A stretch of DNA of 64,000 nt from Paracoccaceae bacterium (GTDB lineage Bacteria > Pseudomonadota > Alphaproteobacteria > Rhodobacterales > Rhodobacteraceae), in NCBI GenBank assembly GCA_947371955.1, contig CANBRQ010000002.1:1-64000 (forward strand), in the 5' to 3' direction. Below the pieces are notes generated by a model. The model had not been told where the DNA came from. It made no database searches and saw nothing but the letters and a program-made list of their open reading frames with translations. Positions 46,146-56,621 of the stretch are shown in pieces. How positions within the stretch are numbered: position 1 is the first letter of the stretch; each line of letters starts with the position of its first letter. The position numbers and the translations under genes are program-made.

Positions 46146-49100
46146 TGCGTACTTTGCTTGCACTTCCCCTGTGCCTGATGCCGTTCCATGCGTTGGCCGA
46201 TGCGGCGGCGGACAAGGGCTTTCTGACCAGCTGGCTGGAAGAGAACCTGTCAGGCGGCGGACGGACGATCACGATTGACGGGTTTCAGGGGGCTTTGTCC
46301 TCGGAAGCCAGTCTGACGCAGATGACGATTGCCGACAGTCAGGGCATCTGGCTGACGCTGAAGGATGTGAAGCTGGTCTGGGACCGCACCGCGCTGTTTT
46401 CGGGTGCGATTTCCATAACCACACTGTCTGCGGGTGAGATTGATCTGGAGCGGTTGCCGGTGACCGACGCGGCCTCGGCCCTGCCAGCGGCGGAGGCGAC
46501 GCCCTTTGTCTTGCCGGATTTGCCAGTGTCCGTGGCGATTGATGCGATTTCGGCCCCCAAGTTGCTGCTGGGGCCGACGGTGCTGGGACAGGCGGTTGAA
46601 GCGAGCCTGACGGCGGACATGAAGCTGTCGGGCGGCGAGGGGTCGGCGCATCTGAACTTGCTGCGCGGCGGGGATGGGCCGCAGGGCCATGTGACGCTGG
46701 CGGCGAGTTATGCGAACGGCACCAAGGTGCTGGGCCTGACGCTGGATGCGGCGGAGGATGCGCATGGGATTGCAGCGACCCTGCTGCATGTGCCGGGCGG
46801 GCCGGCGACCAGTTTGAAGATTGATGGAACCGGACCGCTGTCCGATTTTGCGGCAACGGTGGATCTGTCGACCGATGGGGCCACGCGGCTGGCGGGCAAG
46901 GTCAGCACGGGCACGGATGCGGCGGGCAACCGCAGCTTTGCGGCTGATCTGGCCGGGGACCCTACCCCGGTCTTCTTGCCGGAATATGCCAGCTTCTTTG
47001 GGCCGAATGTGTCGCTTTCGGTCAAGGGCCGGCAGGCGGTGGATGGCGCGCTGCGGTTGGAGACGCTGTCCGTGCAAAGTCAGGCACTGAGCCTGCAGGG
47101 CAGTCTGGCGCTGGCTGCGGATGGCCAGCCTGAAAACCTGAACCTGACAGGCAAATTGGGGCTGGAGACCGGGCGGGTGAACCTGCCGGCCACGACCGCT
47201 GATCCGATCACCCTGCAAAGCGCTGATCTGACGCTGAGTTACGACAAAGCCACCGGTCCGCTTTGGCATTTCGCGACGACGGTGAACCAGTTTGACAGCG
47301 GGACGCTCGCCGCCGGTCTGTTGAAGCTGACGGCAGAGGGGCAGTTGGGCGCGCAGGTGTTTGACGGCTCGGCGCAGTTTGACGCCTCGGGTCTGGTGGC
47401 GGCTGATCCGGCGCTGGCGCAGGCCTTGGGCGCTAGCGTGTCTGGGACGGCGGATTTCAAGCTGGATCAGGCAACGTCGGCTTTGCAGGTGTCGACCCTG
47501 ACTTTGACGGCACCGGGTTATGCGGTGCAGACCCAAGGTACGATCGGGAAATTGGCGGAGCTGCAGGGCCATGTCGCGGGGCAGTACGATGATCTGTCGC
47601 GGCTGTCCGGCTTGGTGGGCAAGCCGCTGACGGGCGCGGCGCGTTTCGTTGCGGATGGCAGCTTCGCGGCGTTGAGTGGTGCTTTTGACATAAAGGGCCG
47701 GGTGACCGGTCAGGGTCTTGGGATTGGCATTGCGCAGGTGGACGCCTTGCTGGCGGGGGCCAGCACGGTTGATTTTGACGCCAAGCGGGATGAAAGCGGC
47801 ACGGTGCTGCGCAGCCTTGCGGTGCGGGCGGCGAGTCTGTCGACGGATTTGCAGGGCAGCGTCACGGGCAAGGGCGCCACGCTGACGGGGACTTTGGGGT
47901 TTCCGGATGTCTCGGTTCTGGGGGCTGGCTACAAGGGGGCTTTGACGGCGCAGGTCGATTTCAGCGGCGGGATGCAGCAGGGACAGATCAAGGCTGCGGC
48001 GCAGGGGCAGGATCTGGCCGTGGGCCAGCGCCAGATGGATGGCATTCTGGCGGGCACCTCTGATCTGACGCTGGAGGCGACCTATGCCGGGGGTATTGCG
48101 ACGATCCAGAAGGCGCAGGTGACCTCGGCGCAGGGGCAGGTTGCAGTCAGCGGGACGGTTTCGGCGGACCAAAGTGATGTGCAGGCGACGCTGGCATTGG
48201 TGGACCTGTCTGTGATGGGGCCGGGCTATAGGGGCGCTGTGAAGGGTGAGGTTGGGTTCACGGGCGGGATGGAGAAGGGGCATATCTCTGCCTCGGTTCA
48301 GGGGCAGGATATTGCGGTGGGCCAGCCGCAGGCCGATGGGCTTTTGGCGGGTGCCAGCGATGTGACGCTGGAGGCGGCGTTTGCCGGGGGCGTGGCGACG
48401 ATTGAGAAGGGCGTCGTGTCGTCGCCGCAGGGGCAGGTGGTTTTGGCGGGCACGGCTTCGGTTGACCATAGTGAGCTGAAGGCGACGTTGTCGCTGCCGA
48501 GCCTGAAGCCGCTTGGTGCGGCCTTCAAAGGCAAGATCGACGGCACGGCGGCGTTTGTCGGCAAGATGGATGATGCGACGGTGACGCTGGATGCCAGCGC
48601 CAGCAATCTGGCTGTTGGGCAGGCGCAGGCCGATGTGCTGCTGCGGGGTGCCTCAAAGCTATCGGCGCAGGTCAGCCTGACGGCGGAGGGGGTGCGGATT
48701 GACCGGGCCTCGATCAGCAATCCGCAGGTGACGGCCAATCTGAGCGGTACGGCGGTGGGGGCGGTCAGCAATCTGACGCTGTCTGCGAAGCTGGCCAATC
48801 TGGGCCTGCTGCTGCCGCAGTTTCCGGGGGCGGTTACCGTCACGGGCACCGTGGCGCAGAGGCCGGAGGGGACGAGCCTGAACCTTGCCGCCAAAGGACC
48901 GGGGCAGATTGATGCCAAGCTGGGGGGGACCGTCGCAGCGGATTATGGGCGGGCGGATCTGAAGATCACGGGGTCTGCCACGGCGGCGCTGGCGAATGGG
49001 TTCATTTCGCCCCGGTCGGTCGATGGTGCGGTGCGGTTTGATTTGCGGCTGGTGGGGCCGTTGGCCTTGTCGTCGGTGAGCGGTCCGGTTTCGATCAGCG

Positions 49101-50239
49101 GGGGACGACTGGCCGATCCGTCGCTGCCCTTCGGGCTGACGGACATGGCGGCGACCGCAAAGCTGGGCGGCGGCCGGGTGCAGCTTGATGTGACGACGGG
49201 TGTGTCGACGGGGGGCAAGATTGGCGTGCAGGGCTCGGTTGGGCTGGCTTCGCCCTATCCGGCGGATTTGTCTGTGAAGGTCACGCAGGCTGTTCTGAAG
49301 GACCCGCAGCTGTTCGAGACGGTGGCCAATGGCACAGTCAGCTTCAAGGGTACGGCCACAGGAGGCGCTACCATTGCGGGCTCTGTCGCGCTGGGCAGGA
49401 CCGAGCTTCACATCCCATCGACCGGGATGGGGGCGGATGGCGGGCTTCCGGGCCTGAAGCACCGCAACGATGCCGCCGCGGTCAAGGCGACGCGTGGGCG
49501 GGCTGGCGTTGGCGGCGCGACATCGGGCAAGGCAGCGGGGCCGGCCTTCGCGCTGGATCTGTCGATTTCGGCACCGAATCAGGTGTTTATCCGCGGCCGC
49601 GGTCTGGATGCGGAACTGGGTGGCAGTCTTGTGCTGCGGGGGACGACGGCGAATATCGTGCCCTCGGGCGCGTTCAACCTGATCCGGGGGCGGCTGGATA
49701 TCCTTGGCAAGCGGCTGGTGCTGACCGAGGCGCAGATCCAGATGCAGGGTGCTTTGGTGCCCTATGTGCATGTGCTGGCCTCGGTGGAAAGTGCAGACAT
49801 CACCTCATCGGTGCAGATCGAGGGGGATGCCACCAATCCGGCGGTGACCTTCGTTTCGGTGCCTGAGCTGCCGCAGGAGGAGGTTCTGGCGCATCTGCTG
49901 TTCAACAAGGGCCTGTCCAACATCAGCGCGTTTCAGGCAGCGCAACTGGCCTCGGCGGTGGCGACACTGGCGGGGGGTGGCGGCGGCGGGATCATGGGCG
50001 CGCTACGCAGCAAGACCGGGCTGGACAACCTTGACGTGAAGTCTGATGCCACGGGCAATACCTCGGTCACGGCTGGCAAGTATATCAACGAGAAGACCTA
50101 TAGCGAGGTCACCGTTGATCAGGCCGGCAAAAGTTCGATCAGCCTGAACTATGACGTGACGCGGAACATCACGCTGAAAGGCCATGTCGATTCCGACAGC
50201 AAGACCGGCGTGGGCATCTATCTGAAGCGCGATTACTGA
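46145..50239 (+). CDS. tamB: Translocation and assembly module protein TamB (DUF490/AsmA-like)
   Basis: 1364 aa, long beta-rich repeats, C-terminal FNLIRGRLDILGKRLVLTEAQIQMQGALVPYVHV...ELPQEEVLAHLLFNKGLSNISAFQAAQLASAVATL. Confidence 0.9.
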   Translation: MRTLLALPLCLMPFHALADAAADKGFLTSWLEENLSGGGRTITIDGFQGALSSEASLTQMTIADSQGIWLTLKDVKLVWDRTALFSGAISITTLSAGEIDLERLPVTDAASALPAAEATPFVLPDLPVSVAIDAISAPKLLLGPTVLGQAVEASLTADMKLSGGEGSAHLNLLRGGDGPQGHVTLAASYANGTKVLGLTLDAAEDAHGIAATLLHVPGGPATSLKIDGTGPLSDFAATVDLSTDGATRLAGKVSTGTDAAGNRSFAADLAGDPTPVFLPEYASFFGPNVSLSVKGRQAVDGALRLETLSVQSQALSLQGSLALAADGQPENLNLTGKLGLETGRVNLPATTADPITLQSADLTLSYDKATGPLWHFATTVNQFDSGTLAAGLLKLTAEGQLGAQVFDGSAQFDASGLVAADPALAQALGASVSGTADFKLDQATSALQVSTLTLTAPGYAVQTQGTIGKLAELQGHVAGQYDDLSRLSGLVGKPLTGAARFVADGSFAALSGAFDIKGRVTGQGLGIGIAQVDALLAGASTVDFDAKRDESGTVLRSLAVRAASLSTDLQGSVTGKGATLTGTLGFPDVSVLGAGYKGALTAQVDFSGGMQQGQIKAAAQGQDLAVGQRQMDGILAGTSDLTLEATYAGGIATIQKAQVTSAQGQVAVSGTVSADQSDVQATLALVDLSVMGPGYRGAVKGEVGFTGGMEKGHISASVQGQDIAVGQPQADGLLAGASDVTLEAAFAGGVATIEKGVVSSPQGQVVLAGTASVDHSELKATLSLPSLKPLGAAFKGKIDGTAAFVGKMDDATVTLDASASNLAVGQAQADVLLRGASKLSAQVSLTAEGVRIDRASISNPQVTANLSGTAVGAVSNLTLSAKLANLGLLLPQFPGAVTVTGTVAQRPEGTSLNLAAKGPGQIDAKLGGTVAADYGRADLKITGSATAALANGFISPRSVDGAVRFDLRLVGPLALSSVSGPVSISGGRLADPSLPFGLTDMAATAKLGGGRVQLDVTTGVSTGGKIGVQGSVGLASPYPADLSVKVTQAVLKDPQLFETVANGTVSFKGTATGGATIAGSVALGRTELHIPSTGMGADGGLPGLKHRNDAAAVKATRGRAGVGGATSGKAAGPAFALDLSISAPNQVFIRGRGLDAELGGSLVLRGTTANIVPSGAFNLIRGRLDILGKRLVLTEAQIQMQGALVPYVHVLASVESADITSSVQIEGDATNPAVTFVSVPELPQEEVLAHLLFNKGLSNISAFQAAQLASAVATLAGGGGGGIMGALRSKTGLDNLDVKSDATGNTSVTAGKYINEKTYSEVTVDQAGKSSISLNYDVTRNITLKGHVDSDSKTGVGIYLKRDY
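47708..48895 (+). repeat. Four tandem 297-bp (99-codon) repeats inside tamB
   Basis: Repeat units start at 47708, 48005, 48302, 48599 (GQGLGIGIAQVDALLAG / GQDLAVGQRQMDGILAG / GQDIAVGQPQADGLLAG / ASNLAVGQAQADVLLRG). Confidence 0.8.
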
Positions 50240-51075
50240 CGGGGGGGCGGGCGGCGACGTTCGGCATCGACGGCGGCCCCCAGAAGCACGGTGTAGGCGC
50301 TGACGTAGAGCCAGATCAGCAGGACAACGACTGCGCCGATCGAGCCGTAGATGCGGTTGTAGGACGGGAAGTTGGCGAGGTAGAGCATGAAGCCGCGCGC
50401 CGCCAGCGCCCAAAGCACCACAGCCACCAGCAGGCCCCAGCTGAACAACGGCGGGAGGCGCGCGCCGTAGTTCGGGCCATAGCGGTAGGCGATGCCGACC
50501 GAGGCCACCACCAGCACCACGCCCAGCGCGAGGTTGGCGCGGTGCAGCAGCACGGCATCGTCGCCCGGCAGCGGCAGAAGGCCGATGACCAGCGGGGCCA
50601 CCACGGTCACCAGCATGGCCGCCAGCGCAAAACCGATCAGCACCAGCGTGAGCAGCAGCGCCCTGAGCTGGTGGTGCCCGCCAGAGCGGTTGGGCAGTTG
50701 ATGAATGGCGTTCAGGCCACGGATCAGCGCGGCAACGCCCGCACGGGCCGACCAGAGGGCAAAGAGGGTGGACAGCACGGTTGCCCAGCCAAGCTGCGGC
50801 CCGCGCACCTCCAGCAGGGCCTGAACCTGGGAGCGGATCAGCGTCAAAGCCTCGGGCGGCAGAAAGCCCTTCAGCAGGTCAACCTGAGTCTGGATGACGG
50901 AAGGGTCGTTGAGCGTGCCCCAGATCGCGATGATGGCAGCGGCAGCAGGGAACAGGGCCAGAAACCCGAAGAAGGCCACGCCAGCGGAGATCAGGTCCAA
51001 TTCGGCTTGCTCGGCCCGGCGGTAAAGCCGCAGCCCGGCGGCCAGAATGTTAGGCGGCAGCGGTAGGCGTCGCAA
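50233..51075 (-). CDS. YihY/BrkB family inner-membrane protein
   Basis: ELDLISAGVAFFGFLALFPAAAAIIAIWG, YRYGPN, LIWLYVSAYTVLLGAAVDAERR. Confidence 0.93.
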   Translation of the reverse strand: MRRLPLPPNILAAGLRLYRRAEQAELDLISAGVAFFGFLALFPAAAAIIAIWGTLNDPSVIQTQVDLLKGFLPPEALTLIRSQVQALLEVRGPQLGWATVLSTLFALWSARAGVAALIRGLNAIHQLPNRSGGHHQLRALLLTLVLIGFALAAMLVTVVAPLVIGLLPLPGDDAVLLHRANLALGVVLVVASVGIAYRYGPNYGARLPPLFSWGLLVAVVLWALAARGFMLYLANFPSYNRIYGSIGAVVVLLIWLYVSAYTVLLGAAVDAERRRPPPRQ

Positions 51076-51168
51076 ACCACGATCCTCCGCCGTGTTCAGG
51101 TTTCATAAACGCAAACGGGCCCGCCGGTGTGGCGCGCCCGATGTGCGAAGCTTGTCAAACTGAACTAA

Positions 51169-51468
51169 TCAGTTGCTGCCCGGCAGCGGAGTGGTGGTTG
51201 CAGCGCCGGAGCCAAGAACCAGAGCGAAGCCAGCAGCAGCAATGCCGAGGGTGGCAATTTCGCTCGACGCCAAAGCGCCGCCGAGGCCGAGGCCACCGAC
51301 GCAAGCCGGACGTTCCTTGCCCTTGGCAACGACTTTGTCGTTGTCCTGGCAGGCTTCACGCTTCTCAGTCGTGGCGGGCGCAGTTGTCGTGGCCGTGGTA
51401 GCAGCCTGAACAAAAGACACAGAGCCCAGCAGAGCCAGCGCGGCGGTCAAGGTTACGAATTTTTTCAT
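51169..51468 (-). CDS. Small secreted protein, YjbE-like
   Basis: MKKFVTLTAALALLGSVSFVQA signal peptide, Thr/Ala-rich region, Cys pair, hydrophobic C-terminal segment; upstream/downstream context yjbF-yjbH. Confidence 0.6.
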   Translation of the reverse strand: MKKFVTLTAALALLGSVSFVQAATTATTTAPATTEKREACQDNDKVVAKGKERPACVGGLGLGGALASSEIATLGIAAAGFALVLGSGAATTTPLPGSN

Positions 51469-51544
51469 GGAATCTCTCCAGATTGATTGCATTAGTTCGT
51501 TGGTAGCACAAATCTGCGCTTTAGGTAAGACCCTTATCGAAAGC

Positions 51545-52237
51545 TCAGTCCACGAGCCTTTGCAACCGCATGGTTGCCACTTGAACGGAAACAAACTGAT
51601 CAGACTGCCTCAATTTTCCGCTTCCGTCGAACCAGTAGGCATTCTCGAACCTCGTATCCGGATTGGCACAGGATTCGTTGACCCGGCGGGCGACGTAGCC
51701 CTGCCCGTACAGATCAATCGTTTCGGATCCGGCGGTCGAGAAATTGCAATCGAAATCAAGGCGTTGCGGCTGGTCTGCCCCGTCGAGATAGTAATAGACG
51801 CGGTGGAAGAAGCCATTTCCGGAACTGATCTGGCCGATGCTGGGCGCCACCGCAGACATCATGTCCGAACCAAACCCGCGCGTTGCCACGAGGACGCCGT
51901 CGTTCATCGACACGGTTTGATACGCCGTGCTGGCCCAGGTTCTGATGGACCCATTGATGCCATAGGGCGCCACGAAGCCATTGAATCGAAGTTTATCTAC
52001 TTTTACGCCATAAACCGGCACGGCCGATTGCGCCAAGGCGGTCTGAATCGCCTGAAGCCGGGCGCCGGTCGGGGCCGTGGATGCCGGTTTGCGTGCAAGG
52101 CCGAATCCGCTGGTGAAGAGGTTCCGGGTCGCCTCTGCCGCCACGGTCGTATCAGACACATCGGGCGCGCTGCCGCAGGCCGACAGCAGGGCAGCACTCA
52201 GCAGGGCGCCAACGAGGGCAGGGAGATTGCGTTTCAT
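51545..52237 (-). CDS. YjbF/GfcB family lipoprotein
   Basis: Lipobox LLSAC; DGVLVATRGFGSDMMSAVAPS; adjacent to YjbH-family gene. Confidence 0.8.
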   Translation of the reverse strand: MKRNLPALVGALLSAALLSACGSAPDVSDTTVAAEATRNLFTSGFGLARKPASTAPTGARLQAIQTALAQSAVPVYGVKVDKLRFNGFVAPYGINGSIRTWASTAYQTVSMNDGVLVATRGFGSDMMSAVAPSIGQISSGNGFFHRVYYYLDGADQPQRLDFDCNFSTAGSETIDLYGQGYVARRVNESCANPDTRFENAYWFDGSGKLRQSDQFVSVQVATMRLQRLVD

Positions 52238-54420
52238 TTCCACACCCGTCCCCATTGAGCATCCATCCGCGTCTGGTCATAGCTGCGCAAGACCTCGTAC
52301 AGGCGGTCATTGACTTCAAGCCGGGCGCCACCGTCGCGCTGGATCGGGTGGATCGGCAGCGTCCGCGTCGTGCGCGTCGGCTTGCCGGTCAGCCAACTGA
52401 ACGGGATTTGCAGCGTGATGCCCTTGTCGAACGAACCCTCTCCGAACTTGGCCGAAGAAACGTTCGTCTTGGTCGCAAAAGCACCGATCCGCCAGCCGTT
52501 GGCAAACTCTCGCGTCACGGCCAAAGTGGCACCGACATCGCCGGCCAGATAGCGGCCGACGTCAAGTTCGGCGTGGAAGCCATTGCCGAAGTCATAATAG
52601 CCAGAGACGTGGCCAGTCGCGACGCGGTAGTCTTTGCGTTTGGGTTGATTGGGGTCGTGGAAACCGAACCCCAGGGCGCCGCCGTAGTCGCGCTTGGCGA
52701 CATAGTTCAACTCTACCCCCAGCGCCCAGCGACGCGCCACCGGACGCCAGAGAACTTCGGTCGAAATGCCGCCGAACATGCGTTCCAGATAACCGACCGT
52801 CACCCGGCCATAGAGATCCGGCCCGAGGCGGGAGTACCAGGCAGCGGTCAAAGTCTCCAGCGAGGGTTGCTTGGTGAAGTATTTCGTCTGGTCGGTACGC
52901 ACGCGGGGCATCGTGCAGTTGGTTTTCGGACAGGGCTTGTCTTCGATATTGCTGAAGGCAAGTTGCGTGACCGACCCCGAGAAGATGATGCCCGGCGACA
53001 GTTCATATTGCGCGGAAAGCCGTGCCCCGATGCCAAGCTGCAGCGGGTTGGACGGGTTGAACAACTGGCTGCGGGAGTAGGGCAGCAGCGACCAGTTGAA
53101 ATGCGGGAAGAAGGCCGCATTTGCCTCTGTCCCGGCGAGAGGCAGCCCGGCCTCCACGATATCCGAGCGGATGCGCAGGGCGTGACCGGCATCGGGCGCG
53201 AATTCCAGGTTTTCCATGTCCGTGCGCCGGATCACGACCTTGGAGCCGGGAAGGCCATGGTCGACCGGAACCAGCTCGAACAGCTCAACCGAGGCGGGAA
53301 GGACATGGGTCATGGCCCGCGCCACGCGGCCGACGGCCTGTGCCGCCGCGTCATATTTGGTGCTGCGGAAGCGGACCTGAGCTTTCGTTGCCGTCACACC
53401 CAGAGACTCGACGGTGATCCCGGTGCCTTCGAGGTTGGCTGACAGGTCGTTGAGCAGGCTGGTCTGGACGCCGGCAACAGCGGTCCAGCCGGTCGTCCAC
53501 TTTTCGGGGTTGGCGGCGCGCGAGGGGCGGACGAGCACAGGCTGCGGCCCACTGCCACCCATGCCACCGGCGGGGCGCTGATCCGGATTGAGCACGAAGG
53601 TAAAGCTTAGACCGACTTCGCTGCCATACATATAGTAGCCGCCCAGCCGGACAGAGGGGTTGGGCTGGTATTCGAAGCCGAAGTTCAAAGGACTCTTACG
53701 CTCGAACGTGCCGCGGCGCTTGGATTCTTCGGTATAGGCATCCGAGGAATACTCGGCCTTCAAGGTCAGCTTATCATTGACCTGATACTCGATGCCACCG
53801 AAGGGCGCGGCATCGCCACGGAACCATTGCTTGACGTTGAAGTTGCCGCCCTTGCCAATCTTCACCTTCGGACGCGCGCCGAAGGGTGCGCCGATGGAGT
53901 TGTAGCTGCCAAGCCGACCAAAGCCGATGCCTGCGGTCACTTTGAGACGGGGGCCGAAATTCTTGGTGGCGGCAATGTATTCGGCCGCCGACAGGCCGGT
54001 GCCAACGAAATCCTGCAGGCCAATGGTCACAGACGGGAGGAAGCGGCCTTCGGTCAGGATCTGATAGCTGATGTCGAAGTTGCGGTCATAGTAGATGTCA
54101 AACCCATCGCAGAGCGGATGAGGGCCCGGGCCTTTGCAGACCTTGTCGCCCCAGTTTCGGATGCCGACATAGCGGAACACACCCGATAGACGCGGTGATA
54201 TCTGAAATCGCAGCGAATTGCGGAAGACCGGGCCGAATTGCGAGTGGCTCAACGTCAGAAAGCCATCCGGCATCTGTTCGCCCGAGGGCATGTCGATCAA
54301 GCCGACCTGACCGGACAGGTTAATGCTGGGCCGGGTTTCTGCCTGTGACATGGTGGCTGCGGCCAAAAGGGCCAATCCAACCAAGGCTCGCGACACGATC
54401 GTTCGGAAAGAGTTTTTCAC
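52234..54420 (-). CDS. YjbH-family outer-membrane exopolysaccharide biosynthesis protein
   Basis: SGQVGLIDMPSGEQMPDGFLTLSHSQFG; WYSRLGPDLYGRVTVGYLERMFGGISTEVLWRP; GTG start at 54420 gives a signal peptide. Confidence 0.85.
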   Translation of the reverse strand: MKNSFRTIVSRALVGLALLAAATMSQAETRPSINLSGQVGLIDMPSGEQMPDGFLTLSHSQFGPVFRNSLRFQISPRLSGVFRYVGIRNWGDKVCKGPGPHPLCDGFDIYYDRNFDISYQILTEGRFLPSVTIGLQDFVGTGLSAAEYIAATKNFGPRLKVTAGIGFGRLGSYNSIGAPFGARPKVKIGKGGNFNVKQWFRGDAAPFGGIEYQVNDKLTLKAEYSSDAYTEESKRRGTFERKSPLNFGFEYQPNPSVRLGGYYMYGSEVGLSFTFVLNPDQRPAGGMGGSGPQPVLVRPSRAANPEKWTTGWTAVAGVQTSLLNDLSANLEGTGITVESLGVTATKAQVRFRSTKYDAAAQAVGRVARAMTHVLPASVELFELVPVDHGLPGSKVVIRRTDMENLEFAPDAGHALRIRSDIVEAGLPLAGTEANAAFFPHFNWSLLPYSRSQLFNPSNPLQLGIGARLSAQYELSPGIIFSGSVTQLAFSNIEDKPCPKTNCTMPRVRTDQTKYFTKQPSLETLTAAWYSRLGPDLYGRVTVGYLERMFGGISTEVLWRPVARRWALGVELNYVAKRDYGGALGFGFHDPNQPKRKDYRVATGHVSGYYDFGNGFHAELDVGRYLAGDVGATLAVTREFANGWRIGAFATKTNVSSAKFGEGSFDKGITLQIPFSWLTGKPTRTTRTLPIHPIQRDGGARLEVNDRLYEVLRSYDQTRMDAQWGRVWK

Positions 54421-54534
54421 AGAAGCCAGCCTCTTCGATTGAGCCTTTAGTTTAAGCAAACACTCCGATACGGCAACCCGGATTATCTTTTTCGCGGACG
54501 ATCTGCGGCAACGCAGCAACGCAGGTCCCTGAAA

Positions 54535-56472
54535 TCAGGCTTTCAGGGTGGATTCCGCTGCGAAACCAAGCGTGTCGCCATCGGTCGCCTGACCGAAGCC
54601 TTCGACATAAGCGGCAGCGACGGCGCGGGCGGCTTGTGCGTCACCGGTGGCCATCGCGTTGCGGAGCGCTTGCAGGGCCTTGGCCATGTCAAGCTCTGTC
54701 AGGCTGCCTTCGCGGGCGCGCAGGATCTTGGCATGCGGCGTCGTCAGCAGGCCCGCGCCGATAAGCAACTCTTCATGCATCTTTTCGCCGGGGCGCAGGC
54801 CGATCATCTGAATCTCGATATCGCCATCGGGCCGGCTTTCATCGCGGACCGTGTAGCCCGAGGCCTGGATCATCTGTTCTGCCAGATCGCGGATCCGCAT
54901 CGGTTTGCCCATGTCCAGCACGAAGACATCGCCCCCCGGTTCGGACACGGAACTGGAGAAACTGCCGGCCAGCAGGACAAGGTGCGCCGCTTCGGAGATG
55001 GTCATGAAATAGCGGGTCACGTCTTCATGCGTCAGGGTAACCGGGCCGCCGCGCCGGATCTGATCCTTGAACAACGGCACGACCGAACCGGAGGAGCCCA
55101 GAACGTTGCCGAAGCGCACCATGGAATAGGTGGTCTTGGTCGACCGTTTGGCGAGGTCTTGTACCACCATCTCGGCCAGCCGCTTGGAAGCGCCCATCAT
55201 GTTGGTTGGCCGCACGGCCTTGTCGGTGGAAATCAGGATGAAGCGCTGCACCCCGGCCTCTTCCGCGGCATCGGCCAAGGTGCGGGTGCCCAGCACATTG
55301 TTCACCATGCCCGCGACCGGGTTCATTTCGACCAGCGGCACATGCTTGTAGGCGGCGGCGTGGACCACGACTTCAATCCCATGGTCCGACATGGCCGAGC
55401 GGGTTGCCCGCGAATCCGTCACCGAGCCCAGAATCGGGATGATCTCTGTCTTGTCGACGTCGGGCCGCAGGCGAAGTTCACGGTCAATCTCGTACAGGGC
55501 AAGCTCGCTCACCTCAAACAATACGAGTTTGCGGGGGACGAAGGTCAGCAACTGGCGACAGAGTTCCGAGCCGATTGAGCCCCCTGCCCCGGTCACCATA
55601 ATCGTCCGGCCCGAATAGGCAGCGACGCCATCGGTCACCTCTTGCTCGACCATCTCGCGGCCAAGGAACTTGTTGGCCGATACGGGGGCGAGGTTCTTGA
55701 CCAGCGCCTCGGCCCCGACCAACTGCGCGAAGGACGGCAGGGCCAGCACGTCAACGCCCAGATCCTGCAGACGCCGGGCGATCTGGGTCTGCTTGGGCGC
55801 AGAGACCGAGGGCATGGCCAGAAGCACGCGGTCAATCTCTTTGTCCCGGACGATCTGTTCGATCTTGTCGGGTGACATGACACGCAGTCCGGCGACGGTC
55901 ATCGAGTGCAGGCTTTTGTCGTCATCCAGGAAGGCCACGACCATGATGGATTCGTGCGATTTCAGCGCGGCGGCAAGTTGGGTACCGGTGGTGCCCGCGC
56001 CGTAGATCAGCACACGCCAGCGCCGATGGCCCCAGCGCAGCACCAGAAGGTAGAAGTTGAGCATCGCCAGACGGATCCCGACCGAGCCCAGAAAGAACAG
56101 CAGGCCGAACAGACTGATGCCGATGGCCGGAAAGGTCACGCCAAGGGCGCGGCACATCAGCCACAGCGCCGCCACCAGCAGGCCGGAAAAGCAGGCGGTG
56201 CGCAGAACGGCGAGGGATTCGAACGCCTTCAGACGAATGTTGGGGATGCCCAGCAGCATCGAGACGAACGCCGAGACCAGCGGAAACGCCAGAAACACGT
56301 CCCGCATGTGCCAGACCATTTCCGCTGGCATCCATGACGAGCTGACCAGCATCACACTGATCAGCAGCGCCAGCGGGGCAATGACGACGTCGATCAACAG
56401 AAAGACGAATCTCTTGTGCACCCTGTTCAGGCGGTCAACTGAAGCAAAGAGGCGGGTGCGCAGGGATGTCAT
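54535..56472 (-). CDS. Membrane-bound nucleoside-diphosphate-sugar epimerase/4,6-dehydratase (CapD/WbpM-like)
   Basis: N-terminal TM segments, two Rossmann motifs (YGAGTTGTQLAAAL, VTGAGGSIGSELCRQLL), ISTDKAVRPTNMMGASKRLAE. Confidence 0.92.
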   Translation of the reverse strand: MTSLRTRLFASVDRLNRVHKRFVFLLIDVVIAPLALLISVMLVSSSWMPAEMVWHMRDVFLAFPLVSAFVSMLLGIPNIRLKAFESLAVLRTACFSGLLVAALWLMCRALGVTFPAIGISLFGLLFFLGSVGIRLAMLNFYLLVLRWGHRRWRVLIYGAGTTGTQLAAALKSHESIMVVAFLDDDKSLHSMTVAGLRVMSPDKIEQIVRDKEIDRVLLAMPSVSAPKQTQIARRLQDLGVDVLALPSFAQLVGAEALVKNLAPVSANKFLGREMVEQEVTDGVAAYSGRTIMVTGAGGSIGSELCRQLLTFVPRKLVLFEVSELALYEIDRELRLRPDVDKTEIIPILGSVTDSRATRSAMSDHGIEVVVHAAAYKHVPLVEMNPVAGMVNNVLGTRTLADAAEEAGVQRFILISTDKAVRPTNMMGASKRLAEMVVQDLAKRSTKTTYSMVRFGNVLGSSGSVVPLFKDQIRRGGPVTLTHEDVTRYFMTISEAAHLVLLAGSFSSSVSEPGGDVFVLDMGKPMRIRDLAEQMIQASGYTVRDESRPDGDIEIQMIGLRPGEKMHEELLIGAGLLTTPHAKILRAREGSLTELDMAKALQALRNAMATGDAQAARAVAAAYVEGFGQATDGDTLGFAAESTLKA

Positions 56473-56621
56473 GAGAGCAAAGGCGGCCTTCTGGTTTTGG
56501 GCAAAGTCTTGCCAAACAATGAATTCAAAGCTGGTGCATCAAGTCCTTCCCTCAGCAGCACGGTACGGCTGCTGCACAGCCCAATCAAGTCAAACGCCGT
56601 TAAACAAACATCAAAGTACTT

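Noticed and set aside
46250-48469. 739-aa - strand ORF opposite tamB
   Set aside because: Antisense shadow; Arg/Gln-rich low-complexity translation with no domain.
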